This document shows positions 22,290 to 32,921 of a stretch of 64,000 bases of DNA, piece after piece. Position 1 is the first letter of the stretch. Every line of letters starts with the position of its first letter. The notes under the pieces are model-generated. The model made no database searches, was not told the DNA's origin, and was given only the letters and a program-made list of their open reading frames with translations. Position numbers and translations under genes: made by a program. This DNA comes from Georgenia ruanii (lineage in GTDB: Bacteria > Actinomycetota > Actinomycetes > Actinomycetales > Actinomycetaceae), in NCBI RefSeq assembly GCF_009193175.1, contig NZ_VUKE01000010.1, forward strand, positions 62,001 to 126,000, in the 5' to 3' direction.

Positions 22290-23576
22290 ATGCCAGCCGT
22301 GGTGGTCGTCGGAGCACAGTGGGGCGACGAGGGCAAGGGGAAGGCGACCGACCAGCTCGGCTCGCGCGTGGACTACGTCGTGAAGTTCAACGGCGGCAAC
22401 AACGCCGGGCACACCGTCGTCGTCGGCGACGAGAAGTACGCCCTCCACCTGCTCCCCTCGGGCATCCTCACGCCCGGCTGCACCCCGGTGATCGGCAACG
22501 GCGTCGTCGTCGACCTCGAGGTGCTCTTCGAGGAGCTCGACGCGCTCAGCGCCCGCGGGGTGGACGTCTCCAAGCTGCTCGTGTCCTCCTCGGCGCACAT
22601 CATCCCGCCGTACAACCGCACGCTGGACAAGGTCACCGAGCGCTTCCTCGGCAAGCGGCAGATCGGCACCACCGGGCGGGGCATCGGGCCGACGTACGCC
22701 GACAAGATGAGCCGGGTGGGCCTGCGCATCCAGGACCTGTTCGACGCGAGCATCCTGCGCCAGAAGGTCGAGGGCGCGCTGGCCCAGAAGAACCAGATGC
22801 TCGTCAAGGTCTACAACCGCCGCGCCGTCGACGTCGACGAGATCACCGAGGGGCTGCTGGCCTACGCCGAGCGGCTGCGCCCGATGGTCGCCGACACCTC
22901 CCTCGTCCTCAACCAGGCGCTCGACGCCGGTCAGACGGTGCTGTTCGAGGCCGGCCAGGCCACGATGCTCGACGTCGACCACGGCACCTACCCGTTCGTC
23001 ACCTCCTCCTCGGCCACCGCGGGCGGGGCGTGCACCGGGTCCGGCGTGGGGCCCACCCGCATCGACCGCGTGGTGGGCGTGCTCAAGGCCTACGTCACCC
23101 GGGTCGGGGAGGGTCCGTTCCCCACCGAGCTGCACGACGAGGCGGGCGAGTTCCTGCGCCGCACCGGCGGGGAGTACGGCACGACGACCGGTCGGCCGCG
23201 CCGCACCGGCTGGTACGACGCCGTCGTCGCCCGCTACGCCACGCGCGTCAACGGGCTGACCGACCTGGTCATGACCAAGCTCGACGTGCTGACCGGCCTG
23301 GAGAAGATCCCGGTGTGCGTGGCCTACGACGTCGACGGGGTCCGGCACGACGAGATGCCCGCCGACCAGTCCTCCTACCACCACGCCCAGCCGATCTACG
23401 AGGAGCTCGACGGCTGGTCGGAGGACATCGGCGCCGCCCGCACCTTCGAGGACCTGCCCGCCAACGCCCAGCGCTACGTGCTCGCGCTGGAGGAGATGAG
23501 CGGCACCCGGATCTCCGCCGTGGGCGTCGGGCCGGACCGCGAGGCGACGATCGTGCGGCACGACCTGCTCGACTGA
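22290..23576 (+). CDS. purA: Adenylosuccinate synthetase
   Basis: The 428-residue enzyme joins IMP and aspartate using GTP, the first step from IMP to AMP. It has the GTP/IMP-binding GDEGKGK at 12-18 (catalytic D13), H41 in [22 protein letters not shown], and the guanine-specifying TKLDVLTG near the C-terminus. GGAAGGG precedes the ATG. It is alone here rather than beside purB. A set of three short repeats and a hairpin follow it. Confidence 0.97.
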   Translation: MPAVVVVGAQWGDEGKGKATDQLGSRVDYVVKFNGGNNAGHTVVVGDEKYALHLLPSGILTPGCTPVIGNGVVVDLEVLFEELDALSARGVDVSKLLVSSSAHIIPPYNRTLDKVTERFLGKRQIGTTGRGIGPTYADKMSRVGLRIQDLFDASILRQKVEGALAQKNQMLVKVYNRRAVDVDEITEGLLAYAERLRPMVADTSLVLNQALDAGQTVLFEAGQATMLDVDHGTYPFVTSSSATAGGACTGSGVGPTRIDRVVGVLKAYVTRVGEGPFPTELHDEAGEFLRRTGGEYGTTTGRPRRTGWYDAVVARYATRVNGLTDLVMTKLDVLTGLEKIPVCVAYDVDGVRHDEMPADQSSYHHAQPIYEELDGWSEDIGAARTFEDLPANAQRYVLALEEMSGTRISAVGVGPDREATIVRHDLLD

Positions 23577-23582
23577 GAGCGC

Positions 23583-23644
23583 CCCGGCCGCGTTTGTCAC
23601 CGCCCGGCCGCTTCGGTCACCCGTGGGCCCGGCCGCTTCGGTCA
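23583..23644. repeat. Three imperfect copies of a 17-bp element
   Basis: CCCGGCCGC followed by TT(T/C)G and GTCA, allowing small changes, occurs at 23583-23599, 23603-23619 and 23628-23644, just after the purA stop. The last two copies are identical. Confidence 0.6.
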
Positions 23645-23675
23645 GCGCGCCAGTTCCCGGCGAGAGCTGGCGCGC
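23645..23675. terminator. Bidirectional hairpin between purA and the RamB-like gene
   Basis: GCGCGCCAG and CTGGCGCGC form a 9-bp stem with a 13-base loop between convergent genes. Confidence 0.6.
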
Positions 23676-23694
23676 AGCGCAGAGCACGCCGCGC

Positions 23695-25170
23695 TCAGGC
23701 CTCCGGGGCGTGGGCCTGGAGGAACTCGTACACCTCGGTGTCGTCCACCCCCGGGAACGTCCCCGACGGCAGCGGCCGGAGCACGTGGGCGTGCATCTTC
23801 GCGCTCGGCCAGGACTTCTCCCGCCACCGCGAGGCCAGCTCGGGGCGGGGCCGGCGGCAGCAGCCCTCGTCGGGGCAGGTGGACCGGGCGCGCCGGGTCG
23901 TCTCCCGGCCGCGGAACCACTTCGCGTGGGCGAAGGGCACGCCGAGGGTGATGGAGAACTCCTGCTCCGTCGTCGAGCCGGTCTGCGTGCTGCACCAGTA
24001 CGTGCCCGCGGGGGTGTCGGTGTACTGGAAGAACTCGGTGGTGCGGTTGCGGCGGGAGAACGCCGCCCGCGCCGCCCACTTGCGGCACAGCAGCTGCCCC
24101 TCGATCGCGCCGGTCGCGTCGGTGGGCAGCGGCACCCCGTCGTTCTCGTAGCCCCGGTAGAGGTCCCCGTCGCTGTTGGCGCGGATGAAGTGCACCGGGA
24201 TGCCCAGGTGCGCGGTGGCCAGGTTGGTGAACCGCTGGGCGGCGGAGTGGTGGGTCACCCCGAAGGCGTCGCGGAAGTCCTCCATCGCCAGGTCCTTGAC
24301 CGCCTTCTTCTTCTCGAGGAACGCCAGCGCGGCGAAGCGCGGCACCAGGCAGCACGCGGTGAAGTACGCCAGCTCCTGGCGCTGGCGGAGGAAGTCGCCG
24401 TAGTTGCGCGGGTTCTCGTGGCCGAAGATGCGGTGCGCCATCGCCTGCAGGGCGAGCGAGCGCAGCCCGTAGCCGCCGGGGATGGACGCCGGGGGCAGGT
24501 AGATCCGGCCGTTCTCCAGGTCGGTGATGGTGCGCGTGGAGTGCGGCAGGTCGTCGACGTGGATGATCGTGAACCCGAGCCGGTCGGCCATCTGGGAGAC
24601 CATGTGGTGGGTCAGCGCCCCGCCGGTGTACCCCACCGAGCGGACGAATTCCTCGGCCATCTCCTCGATCTCGGGCACGTAGTTGTTGCGGGCCTGCATC
24701 TCCAGGCGCAGCTCGGTGTTGATCCGCCGGGCCTCCTCCGGGGTGGCGATCGCCGCGCGGGCGCGCCGGTCGAGCTCGGCGTGCAGGGCCACGAGCGACT
24801 CCAGCGCGTCCATCGGCAGCCGGCGCCCGGGCCGCACCGGCGGCACCCCGAGGGAGGCGAACACCGGGCTGCGCTGGGCCCGCTCGAGGGCGATCTCCAG
24901 CATGGCCCGCCGGTCCGGCGGCGGCTCGGGGCTGAGCAGCGCCGCGGGGCTGGTCCCCAGCGCCTCGGCGAGCGCGGTGAGCAGCGACAGCCGCGGCTCG
25001 CGGCGGCCGTTCTCCACCAGGGACAGCTGGCTCGTCGTCGACCCGACGGCGGCGGCGAGCTCCCGCAGCGTCAGGCCGGCCGCGGTGCGCGCGTGGCGGA
25101 TGCGCCGGCCGAGGACGAGCGGATCCGTGCCGTGTCTGGAATTCTGGGTGGCAGAGGTCTCAGCGGCCAT
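23695..25170 (-). CDS. RamB/PrpR-like transcriptional regulator (XRE HTH plus acyl-CoA-sensing domain)
   Basis: The 491-residue protein has an XRE helix-turn-helix (about 18-75, LTLRELAAAVGSTTSQLSLVENG), a central IrrE/M78-like region, and a C-terminal domain of the short-chain acyl-CoA-regulator type. The usual metallopeptidase HExxH is degenerate here (AHRIFGHENP). A Cys cluster (CPDEGCC) lies in the C-terminal domain; M. tuberculosis PrpR binds acyl-CoA and an Fe-S cluster in the equivalent region. RamB and PrpR control acetate, glyoxylate and propionate metabolism. Divergence from pckG suggests control of gluconeogenesis. A leaderless -10 fits the ATG at 25170. Confidence 0.85.
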   Translation of the reverse strand: MAAETSATQNSRHGTDPLVLGRRIRHARTAAGLTLRELAAAVGSTTSQLSLVENGRREPRLSLLTALAEALGTSPAALLSPEPPPDRRAMLEIALERAQRSPVFASLGVPPVRPGRRLPMDALESLVALHAELDRRARAAIATPEEARRINTELRLEMQARNNYVPEIEEMAEEFVRSVGYTGGALTHHMVSQMADRLGFTIIHVDDLPHSTRTITDLENGRIYLPPASIPGGYGLRSLALQAMAHRIFGHENPRNYGDFLRQRQELAYFTACCLVPRFAALAFLEKKKAVKDLAMEDFRDAFGVTHHSAAQRFTNLATAHLGIPVHFIRANSDGDLYRGYENDGVPLPTDATGAIEGQLLCRKWAARAAFSRRNRTTEFFQYTDTPAGTYWCSTQTGSTTEQEFSITLGVPFAHAKWFRGRETTRRARSTCPDEGCCRRPRPELASRWREKSWPSAKMHAHVLRPLPSGTFPGVDDTEVYEFLQAHAPEA

Positions 25171-25176
25171 GGTTTG

Positions 25177-25182
25177 ACAGTA
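25177..25182 (-). promoter_or_regulatory. -10 element of a predicted leaderless promoter (RamB-like gene)
   Basis: On the minus strand TACTGT ends 6 nt before the ATG at 25170, and no ribosome-binding site is present. Confidence 0.55.
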
Positions 25183-25185
25183 GTG

Positions 25186-25193
25186 AAACTTTG
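25186..25193. promoter_or_regulatory. Possible RamB-type operator half
   Basis: AAACTTTG matches the left part of the RamB site described in corynebacteria (A/G-A-A-A/C-TTTGCAAA), but the right part is GCGC rather than CAAA. It lies between the regulator gene and pckG. Confidence 0.3.
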
Positions 25194-25293
25194 GCGCTTT
25201 TTGCCAGCAGGTCCGCTTTGAAGGGGGCCGGGAATGCACCGAGAGTGGATACAGGACGCGAAAGAGCGCGCCGCAGGACCCTCGGAGGAGAGC

Positions 25294-27135
<1,842 letters not shown>

Positions 27136-27150
27136 CCTCGCGGACGCGAT

Positions 27151-27188
27151 GCCGCGGCCCCGCCTCCCGTGGGAGGCGGGGCCGCGGC
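27151..27188 (+). terminator. 18-bp perfect-stem terminator of pckG
   Basis: The stem runs from GCCGCGGCCCCG to its exact complement, 18 pairs with a two-base GT gap as the loop. It starts 15 bases after the stop codon. Confidence 0.8.
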
Positions 27189-27284
27189 GTCTCCGGGGTG
27201 GCCCGGCGTGCGCCCGTCGCCCGCGCGAGGCGGTGTCCCGCCCGCTCCGCGAGACGCGCCCCGGGCGCCGCGGTGGGCCCCCAG

Positions 27285-27290
27285 TAGGCT
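27285..27290 (+). promoter_or_regulatory. -10 element of a predicted leaderless promoter (purD)
   Basis: TAGGCT ends 6 nt before the GTG at 27297. Confidence 0.5.
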
Positions 27291-27296
27291 CACCGG

Positions 27297-28574
27297 GTGA
27301 GGATCCTGCTGATCGGGTCGGGGGCGCGCGAGCACGCCCTGGCCCGGGCCCTGGCCCGTGACGGACGCGTCGAGCAGCTGGTGGTGGCCCCGGGCAACCC
27401 CGGCACCGCCGCCATCGCCACCAACGTCCCCCTCGACGTCCTCGACGGCGCCGCCGTGGTGGCCGCCGCCCGCGACCTGGCCGCGGACCTCGTCGTCATC
27501 GGGCCCGAGGCCCCGCTCGTCGCCGGCGTGGCCGACGCGGTGCGCGCCGCCGGGTTCGCCTGCTTCGGACCCGACCGGGAGGCGGCGCGCCTGGAGGGCT
27601 CCAAAGCGTTCGCCAAGGAGATCATGGCAGCCGCCGGCGTTCCCACCGCGCTGGCCCGGGTGTGCACCACCGAGGCGCAGGTGGTCGACGCCATGGAGGC
27701 CTTCGGCGCCCCGTACGTCATCAAGGACGACGGCCTCGCCGCCGGGAAGGGCGTCGTCGTCACCTCCGACCGCGAGGAGGCGCTCGCGCACGCCCGCGCC
27801 TGCCTCGCCAAGGAGGGCGGCGACCCGGCCACCCACGGCGAGCCCGCCGTCGTCGTCGAGGAGTTCCTCGACGGACCCGAGATCTCCCTGTTCTGCCTGT
27901 GCGACGGCACCACCGTGGTGCCGCTCGCCCCCGCGCAGGACTTCAAGCGGCTGCGCGACGGCGACGCCGGCCCGAACACCGGCGGCATGGGCGCGTACTC
28001 CCCGCTCACCTGGGCGCCCGAGACGCTCACCGACGAGGTCGTCGAGCGGGTCGCCGAGCCGGTGGTCCGCGAGATGGCCCACCGCGGCACCCCGTTCGTC
28101 GGCCTGCTGTACTGCGGCCTCGCCCTGACCTCCCGCGGCCTGCGGGTGGTGGAGTTCAACGTCCGCTTCGGCGACCCCGAGACCCAGGTGGTCCTCGCGC
28201 GCCTCGAGTCCTCCCTCGGCGAGGCCCTCCTGGCCGCGGCCACCGGCCGCCTCGACCAGGCCGGCGAGCTGCGATGGAGCCGCGGCGCCGCCGTGACCGT
28301 CGTCGTCGCCGCCCAGGGCTACCCCGGGCAGGTCCGCAAGGGCGACCCCCTCGCCGGCCTGACCGAGGCGGAGGCGGTCGAGGGCGTGCACGTGCTGCAC
28401 GCCGGCACGGCGCTCGACGGCGACGACCGCCTGGTCAGCGCCGGCGGGCGCGTGCTCAGCGTCGTCGGGACCGGTGCTGACGTGGCCGCGGCCCGGGCGG
28501 CCGCCTACGCCGGGGTCGACCGGGTCGGCCTCGCCGGGTCCCAGCACCGCACGGACATCGCCGCCGGGCGCTGA
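27297..28574 (+). CDS. purD: Phosphoribosylamine-glycine ligase
   Basis: The 425-residue ATP-grasp enzyme makes glycinamide ribonucleotide, step 2 of purine synthesis. The N-terminus MRILLIGSGAREHALARAL, the GPEAPLVAGVAD segment, the ATP-grasp KDDGLAAGKGVVV loop (about 142-154), EEFLDGPEISLFCLCDG and FNVRFGDPETQV are diagnostic. The GTG start fits both the conserved N-terminus and the leaderless -10. It lies between strong hairpins and is monocistronic. Confidence 0.96.
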   Translation: MRILLIGSGAREHALARALARDGRVEQLVVAPGNPGTAAIATNVPLDVLDGAAVVAAARDLAADLVVIGPEAPLVAGVADAVRAAGFACFGPDREAARLEGSKAFAKEIMAAAGVPTALARVCTTEAQVVDAMEAFGAPYVIKDDGLAAGKGVVVTSDREEALAHARACLAKEGGDPATHGEPAVVVEEFLDGPEISLFCLCDGTTVVPLAPAQDFKRLRDGDAGPNTGGMGAYSPLTWAPETLTDEVVERVAEPVVREMAHRGTPFVGLLYCGLALTSRGLRVVEFNVRFGDPETQVVLARLESSLGEALLAAATGRLDQAGELRWSRGAAVTVVVAAQGYPGQVRKGDPLAGLTEAEAVEGVHVLHAGTALDGDDRLVSAGGRVLSVVGTGADVAAARAAAYAGVDRVGLAGSQHRTDIAAGR

Positions 28575-28620
28575 CCTCGCGGCGCCGCGGCGCCTCGGAC
28601 ATCGGCGGCCCGCAGGCACG

Positions 28621-28656
28621 ACGACGGGCCGCCCGGATCCTCGGGCGGCCCGTCGT
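28621..28656. terminator. Bidirectional hairpin between purD and the MFS gene
   Basis: A 15-bp perfect stem (ACGACGGGCCGCCCG with its complement) encloses a GATCCT loop and is followed by TCGT. Confidence 0.8.
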
Positions 28657-28664
28657 TCGTACCG

Positions 28665-30074
28665 TCAGCGCGCCATGGCCGTCTCGGGCGCGGGCGTCGG
28701 CTCCGACGGGCGCCGACGCAGGCCCAGCTCGTCCAGCGGCGTGCGGTAGGTCTCCCGGGCGGTGGCCATCGCGATCGCGGAGACCAGCCCGCACCCGCCG
28801 GCCAGCACCGCCACCGGGAGCCAGCCCCACGGTCCGTCGCCTGCCAGCCCCGCCGCGATCGCCGGAGCGAACCCGCCGATGAGGAAGCCGAACTGCGAGC
28901 CGATCGCGAAGCCGGAGTAACGCACCGGCGCGGCGAACGTCTCCGAGAAGAAGGCCGGCCACAGGCCGTTCACGGCGCTGTACACGACGCCGGCGAAGAG
29001 CACGCCGGTGACGAACACGAGCGGGTAGCTTCCCGCGGAGATCGCCCAGAGGTAGAGGGGCAGCAGCAGGGTGCAGCCGACCGCGCCGACGATCCACACC
29101 GGCCTACGTCCCACCCGGTCGGAGAGGGCGGCCATGGCCGGCAGCGCGATGACCGCGGTCGCGTTGGCCGCGACCGAGACCCACAGCATGGCCGAGCGGT
29201 CCAGCCCGACGGCGTCACTCGAGGCGTACGACAGGCTCCAGACCGCGAACAGCGACTGGAAGACGCTGAAGAGCGAGATCGCCATGACCCGCACGACGTC
29301 GCTGCCCTGACGGTGGAACAGTTCGACGACGGGGACGGCGGCCACGGCTTCCTTCTCCTGCTCGGCCACGAAGACAGGCGTCTCGTCGAGGCGGCGGCGG
29401 ACCACGTAGGCGACGGCGATGACGAGCACGCTGACCCAGAACGGCACGCGCCAGCCCCAGGAGTACAGCGCCTCGTCGGGCAGCGCCGCGACGGGGAGGA
29501 ACACGATGTTCGCGAGCACCATGCCGCCGGCGAAGCCCGACATGGCGAAGCTCGTGAAGAACGCCCGGCGGCCCCGCGGGGAGTGCTCGAGGGTCAGGGT
29601 GCTGGCCCCGGCGGCCTCGCCGCCCGCGGAGAAGCCCTGGGCCAGGCGCAGGACCACCAGCAGGATCGGCGCGAGTGCGCCGACCTGGTGGTACGTGGGC
29701 AGGAAGCCGATCGCCAGGCTCGCCACCCCCATGAGCAGCAGGGTGAACACCATGACCTTCTTGCGGCCGATCCTGTCGCCGAAGTGTCCCAGCACGAACG
29801 CGCCCAGCGGGCGGGCGACGTAGGCGATGCCGAAGGACGACAGCGACAGGACCGTCGCGACCGTGGGGTCGTCCACCTGGAAGAAGAGCGTGGGGAAGAC
29901 CAGGGCCGCGGTGAGCCCGTAGACGAAGAAGTCGTAGTACTCGAGCATGCTGCCAAGGAACGCCGCGAGTGCGGCCTTCCGGGCGTTGGTCGTGGTGGGG
30001 CCGCGCGTGCCGGCGAGGCTGCCGGGCGTCGGCACGGTGCCGAACTCGGGGTGGGACAGGTGGCGCTGGGGCAT
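28665..30074 (-). CDS. MFS transporter, metabolite:H+ symporter type
   Basis: The 469-residue protein has 12 predicted membrane helices. The family loop motifs are GHFGDRIGRKKV after helix 2 and LSDRVGRRPVW after helix 8; the opening SMLEYYDFFVYGLTAAL is typical of the MHS family, which imports organic or aromatic acids (for example ShiA, ProP, KgtP). TTAGGGAG precedes the ATG at 30074. It is divergent from the IclR gene and next to pobA, so import of an aromatic or hydroaromatic acid such as 4-hydroxybenzoate, shikimate or a cyclohexane carboxylate is likely. Confidence 0.9.
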   Translation of the reverse strand: MPQRHLSHPEFGTVPTPGSLAGTRGPTTTNARKAALAAFLGSMLEYYDFFVYGLTAALVFPTLFFQVDDPTVATVLSLSSFGIAYVARPLGAFVLGHFGDRIGRKKVMVFTLLLMGVASLAIGFLPTYHQVGALAPILLVVLRLAQGFSAGGEAAGASTLTLEHSPRGRRAFFTSFAMSGFAGGMVLANIVFLPVAALPDEALYSWGWRVPFWVSVLVIAVAYVVRRRLDETPVFVAEQEKEAVAAVPVVELFHRQGSDVVRVMAISLFSVFQSLFAVWSLSYASSDAVGLDRSAMLWVSVAANATAVIALPAMAALSDRVGRRPVWIVGAVGCTLLLPLYLWAISAGSYPLVFVTGVLFAGVVYSAVNGLWPAFFSETFAAPVRYSGFAIGSQFGFLIGGFAPAIAAGLAGDGPWGWLPVAVLAGGCGLVSAIAMATARETYRTPLDELGLRRRPSEPTPAPETAMAR

Positions 30075-30280
30075 GACATGCTCCCTAAGGCGTCTGGGCC
30101 GCCGGAGGCGGGCAGGCGGGCAAGGTCGCGGCAGAAGGCTCGACAGAGCCACGGCGGGGGTGCGCCGGGTCGAACGGCCGCCCCGCCGGAGCTCGCACCC
30201 CTCCGTCGAGGATGCGCCGGCCGGACGGCCTGGGATGGGCCGACGTTACGGGCGGTGACGCACGGCACCAAGCCCGTCTC

Positions 30281-30289
30281 CATTGAATG
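30281..30289. promoter_or_regulatory. Putative IclR operator, upstream copy
   Basis: CATTGAATG, a 9-bp palindrome, lies in the gap between the divergent MFS and IclR genes. The same nine bases recur in the longer palindrome at 31112-31126. Confidence 0.5.
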
Positions 30290-30319
30290 AAAAGTGCGCG
30301 TGGGCCCAGGATGGGCGCC

Positions 30320-31120
30320 ATGGCCAGGTCCAGCTCCGGCGACTCACTGCTCACCCGCGTCATGCGCGTGCTCCAGGTCTTCGGGGGGACGCCCAGCGCG
30401 ACCATCTCCGAGATCGCCGTGCGAGCCGACCTGCCGCTGGCCACCGCCCATCGGCTGGTCACCGAGATGCTCGGCTTCGGGCTGCTGGAGCGCACCGAGG
30501 ACCGCCGCATCCGCATGGGGGTGCGGCTGTGGGAGATGAGCCTGCGCTCGCACCGGGTGCTCGGGCTGCAAGAGGCCGCGCTGCCGTACATGGAGGACCT
30601 CCAGGCGGTCGTGCGTCAGCACGTCGAGATCGCCGTGCTCACCGGGACCGAGGTGCTCTACATCGAGCGGTTGTCCGCCCCGGGGGCGGTGGCCAACATC
30701 GCCAAGATCGCTCGCCGGCTGCCGGTCTACGCCTGCTCCTCGGGCCTGGTGCTCCTGGCTCACGCCCCGTCGGAGGTGCGGGACGCCGTGCTGACGGGCC
30801 CGCTCGAGACCTTCACCCCGCAGTCCATCACCGACGCCGCTCGCCTGCGCCGGGTGGTGGGGAACGTGCGCCGGCGCGGCTACGCCGTCGCTCCAGGGCT
30901 CATCACGGTCGGCTCGAAGGGAGTGGCCGCGCCGCTGCGCGACGCCAGCGGCGCCGTCGTCGCCGCGCTGTCCATCGTCATCCCCATGACCATGGACCAC
31001 CGCCCGGTCGTCCCCGCGCTCATGGCCGCCGCCCGCGGCATCTCGCGCGCCATGGGCGGTGCGACGCCCGGCGAGGCGGACCTCGTCCGGCAGCGCAATC
31101 CGCTGCCAATCTCCCATTGA
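30320..31120 (+). CDS. IclR-family transcriptional regulator
   Basis: The 266-residue protein has an N-terminal winged helix-turn-helix (about 8-70, ISEIAVRADLPLATAHRLVTEM) and the IclR effector domain (about 85-260: RLPVYACSSGLVLLAHAP, the RRRGYAVAPG segment and GAVVAALSIVIP). IclR members of this branch (PcaU, PobR, PcaR type) sense aromatic acids. Divergence from the MFS gene and position upstream of pobA argue for control of this island. ATGs at 30287 and 30311 are alternatives; 30320 is nearest the conserved domain. The palindrome downstream overlaps its stop codon. Confidence 0.88.
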   Translation: MARSSSGDSLLTRVMRVLQVFGGTPSATISEIAVRADLPLATAHRLVTEMLGFGLLERTEDRRIRMGVRLWEMSLRSHRVLGLQEAALPYMEDLQAVVRQHVEIAVLTGTEVLYIERLSAPGAVANIAKIARRLPVYACSSGLVLLAHAPSEVRDAVLTGPLETFTPQSITDAARLRRVVGNVRRRGYAVAPGLITVGSKGVAAPLRDASGAVVAALSIVIPMTMDHRPVVPALMAAARGISRAMGGATPGEADLVRQRNPLPISH

Positions 31121-31126
31121 ATGGGA
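31112..31126. promoter_or_regulatory. Putative IclR operator upstream of pobA
   Basis: TCCCATTGAATGGGA is a perfect 15-bp inverted repeat (central G). It overlaps the TGA of the IclR gene and lies about 30 bases before TAGCGT (31157-31162), a candidate -10 for the pobA operon, a normal position for an IclR activator or repressor. Confidence 0.6.
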
Positions 31127-31338
31127 ACCTGTTCGCCCTGCCTGTGACGTAGGTCCTAGCGTCGGTCGCACGGCAGAACATCGTCGCCCGCCGGGAGCCC
31201 ACCAGGCTGCCCCGGGGGCGCGGGACCGGCGCTCCGTCGCGCCGGCTCTCACCACGTACCACCACCCACCCGCGCGGCTTCGTGCTGCCCGGGCTCGCGC
31301 ACGCCGACGACCGCCGGGTGTGAGAACAGGAGACAACC

Positions 31339-32610
31339 GTGACCACCACCACCGTCCGCACCCAGGTCGGGATCGTCGGCGCGGGCCCGGCCGGGCTGTG
31401 GTTGGCGCACCTGCTGGCGGTGGCCGGGATCGACTCGGTGGTGCTGGAGCGGCGCTCGCGGGTGGAGATCGCCGCCACGCACCGGGCGGGGATCCTCGAG
31501 CAGGGCACGGTGGACCTCATGGCGGCGCTGGGCCTGGACGCCCGGATGCGGGCCGAGGGGTACGCCCATCACGGCATCGAGCTGCGGGTGGCCGGGGAGG
31601 CGAGGCGCGTCGACTTCGCCGACCTGGTCGGGCGGGCGGTGCAGCTCTACCCCCAGCAGGAGGTCTTTTCCGACCTGGCCGACGGCGCCGCCGCGAGGGG
31701 CCTGGACGTGCGGTTCGAGGTCGCCGACGTGGCCGTGCACGACCTGACGAGCCAGGCGCCGTCGATCACCTTCACCGACGCCGACGGCACGCCTGCTCGG
31801 CTGGTGTGCGACTTCGTCGCCGGCTGTGACGGCTCGCGCGGGATCGCCAAGTGGGCCATCCCCGAGAACGTGCGCACCGATCACTTCCGCGAGTACCCCT
31901 TCGGCTGGTTCGGGATCCTCGTCGAGGCGCCGCCGAGCGCGCCGGAGCTGATCTACGCCGCCTCCGACCACGGCTTCGCGCTGATCTCCCAGCGCACCGC
32001 GACCACCCAGCGGATGTACTTCCAGTGCGACCCCACCGACAGGCCCGACAACTGGGACGACGCGCGCATCTGGGACCAGCTCGAGGCGTGCACCGCCGCC
32101 CCCGGCTTCGCGCTCACCCGCGGGCCGATCGTCGACAAGACCGTCATCCCCATGCGCTCCTACGTGTGCGAGCCCATGCAGCACGGGCGGCTCTTCCTCG
32201 CCGGCGACGCCGGCCACACCGTCCCCCCGACCGGGGCCAAGGGGATGAACCTGGCCGCCGGGGACGTCGCGGTGCTGGCCCGGTCCCTGGAGCGGTTCTA
32301 CCGCGACGGGCAGCACGACCTGCTCGACGCCTACTCGGCCACCGCGCTGGCGCGGGTGTGGAAGGCCCAGCACTTCTCCTGGTGGATGACCTCGATGCTG
32401 CACACCCACCCCGGCGCCTCCACCTTCGACCGGCGCCGCCAGCTCGGCGAGCTCGACCTGGTCACCACCTCCCGCGCCGGGTCGACCTACCTCGCCGAGG
32501 CCTACACCGGCTGGCCGCTGATCCCCACCCGCCCCGGCTTCCTCGACCCCGACACCGCCCTCGGCGCCGCCCTCGCGTCCCAGCTTCCGGCCGAGGCGGT
32601 GACCGCATGA
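31339..32610 (+). CDS. pobA: 4-hydroxybenzoate 3-monooxygenase (FAD)
   Basis: The 423-residue flavoprotein hydroxylates 4-hydroxybenzoate to protocatechuate with NAD(P)H and O2. It has the FAD motif GAGPAG at 14-19, E37-R-R, the HRAGILEQ segment, CDGSRG about 163-168 and GDAGHTVPPTGAKGMNLA about 289-306. Aligned by eye with the Pseudomonas enzyme, substrate residues Tyr201, Ser212, Arg214 and Tyr385 are kept but Tyr222 is Met. The GTG start has CAGGAG upstream. Its last bases overlap the next start (ATGA). Protocatechuate ring-cleavage genes are not in the window. Confidence 0.93.
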   Translation: MTTTTVRTQVGIVGAGPAGLWLAHLLAVAGIDSVVLERRSRVEIAATHRAGILEQGTVDLMAALGLDARMRAEGYAHHGIELRVAGEARRVDFADLVGRAVQLYPQQEVFSDLADGAAARGLDVRFEVADVAVHDLTSQAPSITFTDADGTPARLVCDFVAGCDGSRGIAKWAIPENVRTDHFREYPFGWFGILVEAPPSAPELIYAASDHGFALISQRTATTQRMYFQCDPTDRPDNWDDARIWDQLEACTAAPGFALTRGPIVDKTVIPMRSYVCEPMQHGRLFLAGDAGHTVPPTGAKGMNLAAGDVAVLARSLERFYRDGQHDLLDAYSATALARVWKAQHFSWWMTSMLHTHPGASTFDRRRQLGELDLVTTSRAGSTYLAEAYTGWPLIPTRPGFLDPDTALGAALASQLPAEAVTA

Positions 32611-32921
32611 TCCGCCACGTCGTGATGTTTCGGTGGAAGCCGGACTTCGAGGAGAGCCGACGGCGGGAGTGGTACGACCGGCTGCTCGAGCTGCCGGGCA
32701 AGATCGACGTCATCCGGTCTCTCAGCGCCGGGCCTGACGTCCTCCGCTCCGGCCGATCCTGGGACGTCGTGCTCGTGGCCGACTTCGACTCCCTCGAGGA
32801 CGTCGGGGTCTACACCGACCACCCGGACCACCAGCCCCTCATCGCCCTGTCCGGCGCCGGCGCCGCCCAGATCGCATCCGTCGACTTCGAGATCCCCGAG
32901 CCCCCTGGGAGCATCGCATGA
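32607..32921 (+). CDS. Dabb-domain (dimeric alpha-beta barrel) protein
   Basis: The 104-residue protein begins MIRHVVMFRWKPDFEE and has the Dabb pattern, including the central LVADFDSLEDVGVYTDHPDHQ strand-helix with a conserved HPDH. It overlaps pobA at its 5' end and the SDR gene at its 3' end, both as ATGA, so it is fully embedded in the operon. Dabb proteins include small cyclases, decarboxylases and stress proteins; the role here is unknown, perhaps isomerisation or handling of a reactive ring intermediate. Confidence 0.82.
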   Translation: MIRHVVMFRWKPDFEESRRREWYDRLLELPGKIDVIRSLSAGPDVLRSGRSWDVVLVADFDSLEDVGVYTDHPDHQPLIALSGAGAAQIASVDFEIPEPPGSIA

